Source of the DNA: Prorocentrum cordatum
Taxonomy: Eukaryota; Sar; Dinophyceae; Prorocentrales; Prorocentraceae
Direction of reading: 5' to 3'
DNA: 64,000 nucleotides
Assembly: GCA_963575745.1 (NCBI GenBank)
Contig: CAUYUJ010001732.1
Coordinates: 1 to 64,000 of the forward strand
Both the position numbers and the translations under genes were made by a program. Below the pieces are notes generated by a model. The model did not search any database and had not been told where the DNA came from. It saw only the letters and a program-made list of their open reading frames with translations. How positions within the stretch are numbered: the stretch's first letter is position 1; each line of letters opens with the position of its first letter. Below are positions 52,230-63,471 of this stretch, piece by piece.

Positions 52230-52720
52230 CCGTCCTGGAGCCTCTTGGTGTCGCCGTGGCTCTCCTAGAGCGTGCTGGGGATCCTGTAGCCTGGTTGGGG
52301 TCTTCGGGGCCTCTTGGCGCCTCTTGGAGCCTCCTGGGCCCTCTGGAGCTCCCTGAGTGTAATTCAAAGTGGGTCCTCGGGGGGGCTCTTGAGATCTCGT
52401 GGGCTCTCCCTGGGCCGCCATGGGCCCTCCTGGAGCCTCCGTGGGCCCTCTAAGAACTCTCTCGCGGGGGCGGAATGATGAAAACAATTTCACGCATGGG
52501 GGCCTTTCCGTTGAGAAGGGGGGCGCGGTGCAGAGTGGGTCCTCCTGGGGCCCTCCGGAGGTCTCCTAGGCACTCCCGAGGCCGCCATGGGCCCTCCTGG
52601 AGCCTCTGGGGGCCTCTAAGAAGCCTCTCGCGGGGGCTGAAAAATGACGACAGTTTCACGGATGGGAGCCTTTCCGTTGAGAAGGGGAGCGCGGTGAAAG
52701 GTAATAAAGTGACGACAGTG
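52230..52720 (+). repeat. CTTGGGG-type copy 4 and a 168-bp tandem duplication
   Basis: CTTGGTG/CTTGGAGCC units at 52230-52360. GCCGCCATGGGCCCTCCTGG occurs at 52413 and 52581, and TTTCCGTTGAGAAGGGG at 52505 and 52673: both 168 bp apart. Confidence 0.85.
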
Positions 52721-52884
52721 TCGCATTTGAGGCCCCAAATCGTCTTTGGGCACCTCGGGCGCGAATCCCGCTCCCGCATAGTACGGCGCGATTTCCCCTC
52801 CCCCCGCTGTCCCGCCGGACCCCGGGAGGGTGATTTTTGTGGTTTTCGCTTGTAAGAAACACTTCCCCCCCCCTGTCAACGGTG

Positions 52885-53030
52885 ACGGAGGGCAGGCGGC
52901 GGGGGTGGGCGGGTTGGCGGGGTGGCGGGTTGGCTGGGGTTGCGGGGTGGCTGGTTGGGCTGGTTGAGCCGGTTGAGTTGTTTGGGTGGCTGGTTGGTTG
53001 GGTTGGCTGGTTGGGCTGGCTAGGGCAATT
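52885..53030 (+). repeat. GGTTGGCTG minisatellite
   Basis: GGCGGGTTGGCGGGG passing into GGTTGGGCTGGTTG units; dense GG runs make G-quadruplex folding plausible. Confidence 0.9.
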
Positions 53031-53745
53031 GGTTTCGATTTTTCCTCCTCTTCTTCCTCCTCCTCCTCCGCCCTCCTAGTCCTCCTCTTCTTCCTCCTCC
53101 AACTCGTGGCCGTTCCATGGCTCAACGAGTGTTCATTAGCAGCCAGCATTCGGAACAGCGAAACGCCACTGGGCCGATTTGGTTCCTGGCGGCACGAGGG
53201 GGGATGTGCTGATCGGACCCTCGCCAGCTGATGGCCTCGGCCCAGTGTGGCGGCTGGCGGTACGTCGCGTTTCTGGAATGGGGGCCGCCGCGTGCCGCAC
53301 GCGGAGGAGGCGACGCAGGAACGGCTTGCATGGCATGGCGCGCTCGCGCGGGCGACGCGAGCGCTCGCGCAGCCCACGAGTGTTGGAGCGGGCGCGTTGC
53401 TTGACGAAACGGAGTCGGGAGATGAATCAGTCAATTCGGTCAACCGTTCAGAATATTGGTTGGGCGCTGAAGCTGGCCTTTGGGCCTGGGCCATCGACGT
53501 TGCGCCGCGTCGGATACGAGGAGAGTCTCCCCCGCGGCGCCTGCCAGTCCAGCGCGCAGGAACCATACAAATGTGGCCGAGGCGGAGGACCGCGGAGGAA
53601 GAGCGATAGCGAGTGGCAGCGCTCCATGCGACCCGTCGGCACGTGAGCCAGGCCGCCAGGCGAACAGGGTATCCGTCTTGCCGAGTTCGGAGCCAGGTGA
53701 CAAGGATTTGCAGGAGGTCCACAAGGGCACGTTGTCGCAGATACC
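53031..53745. other. No assignable gene; pyrimidine tract then GC-rich sequence
   Basis: 53040-53102 is CTC/TTC-rich. Overlapping open frames on both strands follow, none with a clear motif, so which strand codes, if any, is undecided. Confidence 0.4.
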
Positions 53746-54384
53746 ATGTGCAGGGCGAGTCTGACGCCTCTGCTCAGGGAGGACGACGGTACGGCCAGGT
53801 TCACAGGCGGCCACTTCATCGCGCAGAACCTGGCTAAGGGCCACTATTGCGAGGACGAGTTCGGCTTGATCTCATGCCCCGTTCAGGTATATGCAGACGG
53901 TGGGGCGCCATTCTTTCAGAACGTGAGTTCGATCGTCGCACGCAAGCGCGTCGCCGAGGGCATGAGCGGCGAGTGCCCGCGGACGCTCGTTAACAAAATC
54001 CTGGACCTCTCGCGCCCGCGTCACCCCTCGTCGTTCTTGCGCCGCGGGAGAAATCAGCGCGTCGACGCGGAGTTCTGGCTCAGGCCGGATACTTCCAGCT
54101 TGAATTCCGGGTGGCTCAACCTGAGGAGCAAGCAGGGGAGTGAGTCGCCGACGCGGCAATCCAATACCATCGAGCTTGCTATAGACGAGGAGCTCGCGAA
54201 GCACGAGGGTGGGCTGGTGGCCCCGCGCGTTAGTGTGGAGAAGGTGTACAGGGCCATCCTGAAGTACGAGCGTTTGGATGTTGCGGCAGGCTTCGCGATT
54301 GCCTTCGGCGGGGACAACCGCGCAATGCGCGCGTGCCCGCGCTGCAGGGCGGCCCCCCTCGAGCCGCGTGAGTGGGCGCGCTGA
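53746..54384 (+). CDS. Unrecognised open frame, 212 codons
   Basis: Balanced composition unlike nearby low-complexity frames: TGGHFIAQNLAKGHYCEDEF, GLISCPVQVYADGGAPFF, NVSSIVARKRVAEGM, LAIDEELAKHEGGLVAPRVS and VEKVYRAILKYERLDVAAGF. It ends with MRACPRCRAAP. In the same frame beyond the stop lies HWRCARKSCGRGRS, so a Cys-pair module might have spanned it. The minus strand is also open through most of it (53872-54711), which weakens the case. No family, operon or signal is seen; it could be an exon cluster, a decayed gene or chance in GC-rich DNA. Confidence 0.35.
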   Translation: MCRASLTPLLREDDGTARFTGGHFIAQNLAKGHYCEDEFGLISCPVQVYADGGAPFFQNVSSIVARKRVAEGMSGECPRTLVNKILDLSRPRHPSSFLRRGRNQRVDAEFWLRPDTSSLNSGWLNLRSKQGSESPTRQSNTIELAIDEELAKHEGGLVAPRVSVEKVYRAILKYERLDVAAGFAIAFGGDNRAMRACPRCRAAPLEPREWAR

Positions 54385-55489
54385 GCTGTGCCAGCGCAGG
54401 AGGGCGATCCTGTGGGCGCCGCCGCCGGAGGCCATTGGAGGTGCGCGCGCAAAAGCTGCGGCCGCGGGCGGTCGGCGAGGGGCGCCGACGCGCAGGGGCG
54501 CGGCGCCGCCATCTTCCCGTCGCGCTCCATCGTCGAGAAGGGTTGCACGGAGCTGGCCAGCGACGGGGAGGTTGGGCGCGCTGAGCAGACCCGAGAGCAC
54601 GGCCTGGGCGACCAGGCGGAGATGGTCAATTTCGGCCGCAGCATCCCGGAGCAGGAGGGCGCAGTTGACGGCGCCGATAACGGCCGAGCTGGCGTCCGCA
54701 ATCTCCACCATGGCGGTTGGCAGATCCGCTTAGTCGGGCCGTTGGAGGGGGGGCTCGGCGCGACCGGGGGCGCCATCGGCCCCGGCGACGAGGCGACAAT
54801 AATTTCATCAAGCACGCGCCCTCTCTCTTGGGGGAGAGGATCGCCGCGGACATGCTCGGGGAGCTACCGGCCCGCGCTGACCGAGGACTCGTCGCGCCTT
54901 CTCCCGAGCAGTTTCACTGGCAACTGCCGCGCCTTCTGCCCGCGCGGGGGCCCGCCCCATTCCGGGCGCCGCACACTTGCGACGAGGCGCCTGACCACAG
55001 GCCGCCGCGCTCGGGCCCCGCGGGCAACCCGCGGATAGCCAGGGCGGGCAGGAAGGGAAGGCGGCTGGCCAGGCCGCGGGGGCGCGCGCGCGCGAGCGCC
55101 AGAATGCGGCCGCAGAGAATCTGATCGAGCCCACAGCGAGCTCTGATCGAGGTCGGCGGGGCGCGCCGGGCGCTCGGGCAAAGGCAGCGGCGGCGCCCTG
55201 GACGACGCGCCGGTCGGGGGCGCCGCCGTCGCGCAGACAGACTGGCCGCCGCGCGGCCAGGGGCAGCGCGCGGCCGCGAGGCGGTCGCGCGCCGCGGCCC
55301 CAGCTGGCCGCGAGGCGCGGGCCGCGCAAGAGGAAGCGCCTGCATCCGCGGCGCGGGGGCCCATATGGCCCATCGGGGCGGGGGCCTCGCCAGCGGAGGG
55401 TCGCGCGAGACAGCCGCCGCGAGGCCCGGCGTTATTCGGGCGCTGCGATCGCCTTTTGGGCCCATGTCGCATTTTGGACAGGTTGGCCG
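54385..55489. other. Very GC-rich sequence, no gene assigned
   Basis: Long open frames exist in most frames because stops are rare in such GC-rich DNA. Gly/Ala/Arg/Pro composition gives no usable motif. Confidence 0.4.
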
Positions 55490-56045
55490 CGCGCGGCGGA
55501 GCTCCGGAGGGGCCCGGAGGGGGGCGCGCCTGCGGGGCGGCTCCGAACCCCGTCGATCTGCGGGCGCCCGCCCGTTCGCGCGCTGGCCCCTGCCGCTGCG
55601 AGCAGGGGGGGGGGCCCTCGCCGGGGGTGCGCGCCCTCGAGGGGGTGGTCCTCTGGGAGGCAGGCGGGGCTCCCGGGTTGCGCTGCGCCCCCCTTGCGTC
55701 TGTCTGGTCGTCGCGCGGTCGAGACTCCAGGATCGTCGCGCGACCCCGGCAAGGGGCTCCCGCCTGCGCCTGCCGGCGCGCCTGCGGGGTAGCCCCGAAC
55801 CCTTGTCGACTGGTGGGCGCCCCCCGCCGCGCAGACGCCCGCCCGTTCGCGCGCCCTCCAATTTCGCCGCGGGCGGGAGGGGGGCCCTCGACGGGGGGGC
55901 GCGCCCTCGCGGAAGGGAATGGCCCCGCCGGGGGTGGGCGGGGCTTCGGGGCCGCGCGCGCACATTTAATCTGTCTGATCGCATCGCGGCCGGGGCAGCT
56001 GCGTCATCGCGCGACTCGCAGCCGCGCGCGCCATTTCGAGGGCCG
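55490..56045 (+). repeat. Two tandem copies of a GC-rich segment, about 285 bp
   Basis: GCGCCTGCGGGG-AGCCCCGAACCC-like text (55527 and 55779), CGCCCGCCCGTTCGCGCGC (55566 and 55838) and GGGGCCCTCG-CGGGGG (55612 and 55881) recur in order. The second copy is diverged. Confidence 0.75.
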
Positions 56046-57129
56046 AGGCCAGGCTGGCCTCCGGCAAGGCCCATTTGGAGGCGCCTCACAGGCCGCCCCT
56101 TCTCGTGGCACGCAGGCTTCGTTGCGGGCCGCGCAGGCAGTCGCATTCGGCGCGGCCCGCGCGGGCGGGCTCGCGGGCGCTCCGACAGACCCTCGCGGGG
56201 GGCGAGGGCGGGCGCGCTCAGGTCGCCAAAGGAATGGCGGCATTGGGGCGCCGAGCAGACCCCGGCTTCGAGCTAATCGGAGACAGCTCGGACAGGTAGG
56301 CGAAGGTTGCGAGAGCGGCCCTCAGGCTGATCCTCAAACTAAGTGTTGGATGGCACTGGGTCGCCACCTGAGAAATCAGGGGCGGGGGCAATCGGGCCCG
56401 CCGAGCGAAAGGCCAGGCCCGCCCCCGACGCCAGCCAGAATGGTGCAGCGCAGGCAGGGGGTGGCGTCGCAGGCGGGGGCCGCGCAGGATCGGGCGGGCG
56501 GGTGCCGGCGACCGCCGGGCGGCGAGGCCAGTCTCCCCACGGGGGAGCCTGGCACAAGAGCGCTGCTGCCTCGGCCCAGGGGGGCCGAGGATCAGGCGCC
56601 CCTCATTTCCAAGAGAACAAACGCATGAGCCGCCCCAGCGGAGGGGGGGCGAGGTCCTACAACAGCGGCGAGGCGACGGCGATTGCGGGCGGCGATGGGG
56701 CCCCGCGCGATCCTCCTTCGGGACGAGGGCCCCGACGCGCGAGTCTGGGCGGGCCGCGGCGCGGCCCTGGGGGCGCCTGGAGCCCGGGGCCGCCGCCTCA
56801 CCCGCGCCCCCCGCCAACCGCGAGGGGCGCCAGCGGCGCCTGAGCCGCGGGCGCGAAGAGATGCAGGCGACGGCCGGCGAGGGCGAGAACAGGACGAACC
56901 CCCCGACAAATGGCAAGGAGGAAGCAGGCGCAGCCGAGGCAGCGGATGGGAACTACATTGGGCTTCTCCACGCCCACGCTTCCATCAATTCCGCAGAGCA
57001 GCCGCCCAGCCCGCCGCAGCCAGAGATCGCGGCGCCCCTGGCCCTTGGGCCACCGACTGCGCCGCCGTCCGAGGAGAAGCGGCAGCCGCGGCGATGTGGA
57101 CAGCGCGGCGAATCATCTGACCCGCGAGG
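56046..57129. other. Very GC-rich sequence, no gene assigned
   Basis: Overlapping open frames on both strands, low-complexity composition, no motif. Confidence 0.4.
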
Positions 57130-57900
57130 ACAGTCGGGCGCGCCAGTTCGGCCAGACCTTTTTGAAATCTTTCGCAATTCTCCCTCGGCAAGTTTTTTTG
57201 GAGGACTTGTTCCAAACCCCCCCCAGCAATTTCCATCAGGAAGAGGCTTCTGGAACGCTTCACCCAAAAACCCATCAAAAGCTTTCATCAGGCCGGATTT
57301 GTTTGGGGGGGGCCCTCTGGAAACCACCCGAAAAGCTTCCCGCAATGCGAGTTTTGGCGGGTTTCTCCCAACGACCTTCCGCCTGGAGCTTTTTGGAAGG
57401 CTTCTTCAAAACAATTAATTCTCCGCCAAACCTTCCTCGGGATTTTTTTCCAGCAGACATCCAAGCACCCTTTCATGAAGGTTTTGGACGATTTCCCAAC
57501 AAATGTGCCAAACCTTTTCTCGGACATGTTTTAGCATGCTTTCTTCCAAACAAACATCAAAAAACCAGCCCAACCAAAGAACCTTTCGAACACTTTCCAT
57601 ATGCAGGTATGTTGGTCGGCTTTCTTCCAAAAGCCTTCCTTGAGGAGCTAATTAACAAGTTTCTCTCCAACATCTGCCAACGCCTTCCTCTGAGAGGTTT
57701 ATTTGGGGGCTCCTGTCAAACAATCATACGAAGAGACTTCCGCAGGAAAGTGCGCGGAGGGTTTCTTGCAAAGAACATGCGACAAATCCGCCGGAAGGTT
57801 GTTCGAGGGCTTCAGTCAAAAGCGGGCCAGAAAAACCTTTCGTAGGAAGGCTTCTGGAGGGTTCCATTACAGAAAGACCGGTTCAACCATTTTTTTCAGG
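57130..57900. repeat. Degenerate Phe/Leu-coding repeat region, AT-richer
   Basis: GGAAGGCTTCTTCAAAACA, GGTTTTGGACGATTTCCC and similar words recur irregularly every 35-45 bp. Both strands stay open over hundreds of bases with FFGGL/FLPN-like peptides, which points to an eroded minisatellite, not a gene. Confidence 0.55.
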
Positions 57901-58044
57901 AAGGTTTGTGGAGTTTTCTTCTCCAGCCGCAGTCGGAGGGCACGCGTTGGGCCAGGCGGCAGGCAGGGGCCCCTTCCCGGCTAGCCCCGACGAGCCCGCC
58001 ACCCACTCCGCCGCTACTGGCTCACAGGCGATCTGGTGCGTAGT

Positions 58045-58170
58045 GGTGTCCTTTCCCCGCCTTGCACCTTGACCCCGATGTGCCCCCGCAGACAGACCAA
58101 GCGCGGCATTCTTTGGGGAGGTAGACACCATTAGACTCCAGCCTCCAGCCACCGCCAGAGGGCACAAACA
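58045..58170 (+). repeat. Left copy of a direct repeat flanking a LINE fragment
   Basis: GTGTCCTTTCCCC, GCCTTGCACCTTGA and CCCGATG-TGCCCCC recur in the same order at 59300-59400. Confidence 0.65.
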
Positions 58171-58199
58171 AGTCTGGGCAGGCAGACATAACCGCGCCC

Positions 58200-59020
58200 G
58201 GCTAAAGCCAAATAGTATTATGAGGTTCGTTGGCGACGTCTTGTTGGTAAGCTCCTCCTTACAAGACATCAAAGCGATGCTGGCGGACGTTGCCAAAGAG
58301 TGTGCAACCTGTGGGCTGTCTTTGCACCGGGGGAAAGACGAAACTGATGGCGAACGTTCGGGCGAGACGTGGCGAAACTGTTCAACAATTCATCGGCATC
58401 GCAAACGTGAAAATTGAGCTGCTCAAGAGATCTGATTCGACAAAGTATTTTGGGGAAGATCTCATTTCAAAACGCACAATGCACAGAGATGGACAATCGC
58501 ACGCAAGCTGCTTGGAGGAAGTTCCACGTTTTCGACAGCGAGGTCACGAACAACAGCTACCCGCTGCGGGCAAGGCTGCGCCTGCTCGAGAGCACCATCA
58601 CACCGCGCGCCCTCTACGGCTCGTCCTGCTGGGCGCTGACAGCGGAGATGGAACGAACCATGCTGAAGACGGAGAGGCAGATGCTGCATGTAGTGCTCAG
58701 GTCAGGAAGGCGCCGCAGGAAAATATGTGATTCTTCCAGCAGCAATGCCGATCAAGACGTGCACGCGGACGGCGAGAACGACGAGGTTGAATCTTGGGTT
58801 GAATGGCTGGAGCGGACGACGCAGGCCATTGAGGGGCAGCTGGGCAAAATGGATATTGAGAATTGGGTTGAAGAAGTCGAAACAAGCTGGCTAGTTAGTG
58901 GGGAGGGGTACGTCTGAATGGTCTTTCAAAGTTTTGCTGTGGGAGCCGGGGCGGACGCAGAAAATGCGGGACCGCATCGGAGGGCCATCGAGGAGGTGGG
59001 AGGATGACTTAAGTTTGATT
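58200..59020 (+). pseudogene. LINE reverse transcriptase C-terminal fragment
   Basis: MRFVGDVLLVSSSLQDIKAM (58220 on) matches RFADDVLL, the catalytic RT box, with Gly replacing one Asp. Then GLSLHRGKTKLMANVRARRG and SDSTKYFGEDLIS follow. The frame changes near 58440-58480, and the other frame (to 58917) reads TQAAWRKFHVFDSEVTNNSY, PLRARLRLLESTITPRALYG and ESWVEWLERTTQAIE. After another change WEPGRTQKMRDRI and SRRWEDDLSLI follow (58950-59010). These blocks, in this order, typify an RTE-like LINE common in dinoflagellates. Only the RT's second half remains; it is dead. Confidence 0.85.
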
Positions 59021-59299
59021 TGTGCACGATGTTTTGGAGACTAGCGACGGAAGTTTGAGGGATATTGTCGAAATTCCTGAAGTTTGGTCTGCTTCGGGAA
59101 GGTGATTTCAATATCCTCCAGCACTGAGAGCGAGCTACATGTCTCACCCGCCGCTCGGTGCGGGGCACCGCACCGCTGTAGCATGCCGCTCCTCCCTTGA
59201 ACTGGGGCCAGCCTTCTTGGCTGAACGGGGCGCGAGTCGAGTCGAGAATCCAGCTATTGCATTGCCACTGTGCCTTGCGCGCGGCATTGTGGTGAGTAG

Positions 59300-59420
59300 G
59301 GTTGTCCTTTCCCCTGCCTGGGCCGCCTTGCACATTGAGCCCGATACTCCCTCGTTGGCAGGCTGGGCACAACCCCCCTAAGAGAGGCAGGCACCAGGCT
59401 CCCCGCAGGCAGCCCGCACC
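59300..59420 (+). repeat. Right copy of the direct repeat
   Basis: TTGTCCTTTCCCC, GCCTTGCACATTGA and CCCGATAC correspond to 58045-58170. Confidence 0.65.
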
Positions 59421-60054
59421 CACCTGGCTCCGACTATCACACCACCCTGCCCGCCTCGTCACCGCTGACCTCCGCACTGCATTGCATTGCCGCTGGGCCT
59501 GATAGGAGTCCTTTTGGTGAGTTGCGGCCCCCTCTCAGACAAAACCCGAGGAGCGGAGATGTTCCTTCATCCGTCCTGGAGCTCTTGGCCGCATCGGCGA
59601 CCTCGAAAGACGGACGCAGAGAAGTCGAACTCCATATCGGAGGCGGACGGGGTCGAGGCGCATATAATTTACGGCGCCGTTTGGAGGCTTGTGGAGCGGA
59701 TCGGGAGTTTTCGCCCGTTGTGCGGGTGGCGGGATGTGGTTTCGTGTTGGTTTTGTGGCCTCCCTGTTCTGATCGGATCCCTGGGTCAGGCCCGGTGATC
59801 TCGACCAGCGGGCCATTTGCGAAGAGCGTTTGGCCTCACATGGTGCGCCTGGATCTATCGGCTCCAGTCGGAGGCCCGATGATGGGCGATCCGAGGATTT
59901 CATCCCCCGTACCCGTCTAGGGGACGGTACGCGTTGCGTCCCTACGAAACGGCCGCCAAGTGATGTGAAGCTATGCTTGAGACGAGCATGTAGAAGGAAG
60001 GGACTTTGGAGATGGGCATGCAGCTGAAAGAGCAAGAGAAAGAAATGGCCATCC
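59421..60054. other. No gene assigned
   Basis: Unique-looking sequence; open frames lack recognised motifs. Confidence 0.4.
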
Positions 60055-60180
60055 TCTTCCTCCTCCTCCCCCTCCCCCTCCTCCTCCTCCTCCTCCTCCT
60101 CCTCCTCCTCCTCCTCATCCTCATCCTCATCCTCATCCTCATCCTCCTCATCCTCCTGCTTCTCCTCCATCCTCCCGCCT
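60055..60180 (+). repeat. (CTC)n/(ATCCTC)n tract
   Basis: CTC units passing into ATCCTC hexamers. Confidence 0.95.
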
Positions 60181-61704
60181 TGCGCTTTGCGCCGCCCTCC
60201 CCCCCCCCCCCGGTCCGCCAGGCCGCCGCGCAGCCGGCGCCCGCGGCGTCGACGCCCTGGACGGCGGCCACCCTCGTGGGCGCAGGCCTGGAGCACGGGG
60301 GCCTGCGAGGAGGGAGGGAGGGGGGGGGGCTTCCCCTCTCCCCCTCCCCCTCCGTCTCTCGGGGGTGCAAAGACGGGGTCCGCAGGGACGGGGCCCTGAG
60401 GGCAGGAAACGGCCTCCTGGTGGAGTCTGCACCGTTCGGGGCCTGCTCCCCCTGGGGCGCCCCATCTTCGGAGTGCCAGCGCGCGCTGGCGCGGTCATCG
60501 CGGACAATCCCGCTGCTCGGTTGGGAGGGGGGGGGGGGGGAAGGGGATCGGAGGACTTTTCCGTGCCCTGGATCCAGGTCTGTCGAACGCTCTTTGCGAA
60601 GCCCCGCGGCGAAAAGTAGCGTCATCCCACGCCCTCCCCCTCCCCCAGCCGTTTTAGCTCAGGCCATCCTGGCTCCTGCTGGGCTCGGTCTGTGTCGGCA
60701 TGTTCGACCTTCTCCGGGTGCGCCGGACGCCCCACTTCGCCCACCAGCGCCGGCCGCACCCTGCCCCCCGTCGATCTCTGCTGGGCGAGATCGGTACGAT
60801 CGAAATGAGTGCGGCAAGAGAGGGAACGAAGATTGAAAGCAGTTCTCGCATGTTTCGAACCGGACTCGCTGTTGCTTTCGCCGCGGACGTTGTCTCTTTG
60901 AGACAGGGTCGCCTGCCCAACAGCGGCCGCCCTCGGCTTTGGATGACGTTAGCTGTTAAGCATCCTTCTAGTTCTGTCCGTGCCCTCTTCGGGCGTGCCA
61001 GCGAGAAGGTGTGCCTCGAGTTTTGTCGGGCAAGGCCGTGCAGGACTTCCTTGTCGCGGTCGCGCCTCCATGACGGCAGCGAGCGCACCAGCTTGCGGAC
61101 CCCGCTCAAGCTGTGGCAACCGAGCCAGAGAATGAGAACACATCGTTTCTGTTTGTATCGGGTTGACGCTTCGTCGATTTCGGGACTCTGCTGAGCCAGA
61201 CTGACTACTCATGATGTGGACGCAACATGATCTGGAAGCATTGCTCCAGCGCGTGTTGCAAAATGGCTGCGCACCAGCCACAGCGGCACCCAGCTTCTTC
61301 GCGCGCCTTTACACAGCGCGCCTGGCGGTGGCCAGGCGCGTCGATGGGCTTGAAAAGGGCGAGTGCTCGGACAGGGCGCTCAGTCCGTTTGAAGTGCCAC
61401 TTGTAGGCCACCCAAAGCTCTTTTCAAGGCTTGGCCATGGAGTGCAATCCGCCCACGATGAAACAGACTTTAAGCCCTTTTGCAAAGGTGTAAATTCAAA
61501 GATGCCCGATCTCAGCCTCAAAGCTGACGTCCCTCATGCCTCCTCCCCCTCCTCCTCTCCATTCGTCGTCAGCTCTCTCTGACTGCTGGCCTGTGGCCCA
61601 TCCACCATGGTTGACGTTGGTAAACATCATTATCGTCCTCCTCTCGTCCTCCTGCCTCCTCCCCGAAGCCAGCTTGCACCCGAGCGATCTGCCAAGGTTT
61701 TGAC
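60181..61704. other. No gene assigned; GC-rich
   Basis: Open frames of 60-275 codons overlap on both strands. One at 61211-61582 (MMWTQHDLEALLQRVLQNG) has normal composition but no recognised relative. Confidence 0.4.
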
Positions 61705-61815
61705 CTTCTGCCTCCTCCTCCTTCTCCTCCCCCTCCCCCTCCTCCTCCTCCTCCTCCTCCTCCTCCTCCTCCTCCTCCTACTCCCTCCTCCTCCTCCTCC
61801 TGCTCGTCCTCCTCC
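61705..61815 (+). repeat. (CTC)n tract
   Basis: Near-pure CTC with CCC breaks. Confidence 0.97.
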
Positions 61816-62689
61816 GAATGGAGGAGGCGATGGAGGGGAGGGTGGAAGGAGGTACCAGCTTGCATCCCGAAATGTGCCTGGCCGCACTGTGGCGCCCGCG
61901 ATCCCTTTCACGCTTCATGCAGGAGCGTGGGCCCCCGCCCGTCTTCGCCAGGACACCTTCATCCCCGTGCCAGCACAGAAGAGAGCACAGCACATGGAAC
62001 TCTTGTAAGGTGACCCGAGGCTGTTTCAAAATGGCGGGGGGGATCGCGTGGGGTGGTGTAGGAACGGGCTGGCCTTGGCGATTCGTGGGAGGGTTGGATC
62101 GCTCGAGGGGTTGTGTTCGGTGGGCGTGTGGTTTTTGGGGGGGGGCAGAACGAGTCGTCGGTCGGGGTGGCGTGGGCGGGATGTTTATTAAGCAACCGGA
62201 GTAGCCATCCTCGTCCTTGGCTTTCGAGGTCATTGGAACACGAGTTCCTCCTCCTGCTTCTCCTTCTGCCCTTCCCCCTCCCTCATTCGTTCGGTGCCCC
62301 GACTTACTTAGGCGAACAGTGACCGTATCGCCAAACGCGATGAAATTAGGTGATGGTTTTCTTATTCGTTGTTTTGCCGATCTGCGCGGGCCCTCGTACC
62401 CCTCTCTCTCTCCCCCCCTAAGGAGTAGATCTTGGCTGTTTTGGCCCCTGTCTCGAGCAGGTGGAGTCTCTTTCCCATAAGACGCACTGTTACACTACAA
62501 ACAGTCGCATCAAGCAGAGGGCCGGAGCCAGACTCCCCCCCCCTCCCCCCCTCCTTCCGCGCAATGTCGAAACGCCGAATAAGAAAACGTTCACTAAGAA
62601 GTACGTGCAACAGCAGCAGCCGCAAAGTAAAAGCAGGCGACACAGTGTGGGAAAAGCGGAGTGGCCCTCAATGGCACCAAGATGCGACG
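61816..62689. other. No gene assigned
   Basis: No recognised coding motif or repeat. Confidence 0.4.
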
Positions 62690-62920
62690 CAATCCTCCTC
62701 CTCCTCCTCCTCCTCCCTCCTCCTCCTACTCCCTCCTCCTCCTCCTCCCTCCTCCCTCCTCCCTCCTCCCTCCTCCTCCTCCCTCCTCCCTCCCCCCCCC
62801 CTCCCTCCCTCCCCTCCTCCTCCCTCCCTCCTCCTCCCTCCTCCCTCCCTCCCTCCCTCCCTCCCTCCCTCTCTCCCTCCTCCCCCCTCCTTCTCCTACC
62901 CCTCCTCTTCCATCTCCATC
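62690..62920 (+). repeat. (CTC)n/(CTCCCTC)n tract
   Basis: CTC passing into CTCC and CTCCCTCC units. Confidence 0.97.
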
Positions 62921-63471
62921 TCCCGCCGCGAGGGTGGCGAAGGAGCCTGGCGGTGGCCGCGCCCCGCGTGATGGCGGGCACACGGCGTCGGGGTCCTCGC
63001 CGTTCCGCTCCCCACCTTGTTTTCAGCACGCGGCTCTTCTTAAATCTTTCCAGAGCGGTCTTTTTGATTCCAATCCATCCCATCGGTTCGTGGAGTTGCC
63101 CAGACACCGATCTGGAGGACGCGTGACTTGACTTGAGTTTCATCGGATGCTGCCCCTCATTGCCGTCAGCCCGCTGGGAACAAAAATGCGTTCCATCCGC
63201 TCCACTCCTCCCTCCTCTTCTCCTGCGAGGAACCGCAGCATAAGAAGAGATGCCCCCTCGGAGGCGCCGGGCTGACGGCGGCGGCGGCGGGCAGGCGCGG
63301 AGTCGCCCGCAAGGCCGCGCCTTCGCACCCCTCCTCCGCCCAGAGTACTCCTCCTACCCCTCCTCCTTCTCCTCACTCCTCCACTCTCGTCCCTGCCCCC
63401 CTCCTCCCTCATTCTCCTCTCCCTCGTCCTCCCTAATCCTCCCTTGTTCTCCCTCCTCCTCCCCTCTACAA
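62921..63471. repeat. Spacer with a second pyrimidine tract
   Basis: 63340-63470 is CTCCTC-rich; no gene recognised in the rest. Confidence 0.6.

Noticed and set aside
53872-56146. Several minus-strand open frames of 200-400 codons
   Set aside because: Stop codons are rare in such GC-rich DNA; composition is Arg/Ala/Pro/Gly low complexity without motifs.
60190-60310. Possible exon after the CTC tract (AG at about 60220)
   Set aside because: Short, Ala/Pro-rich and without any family or targeting motif.
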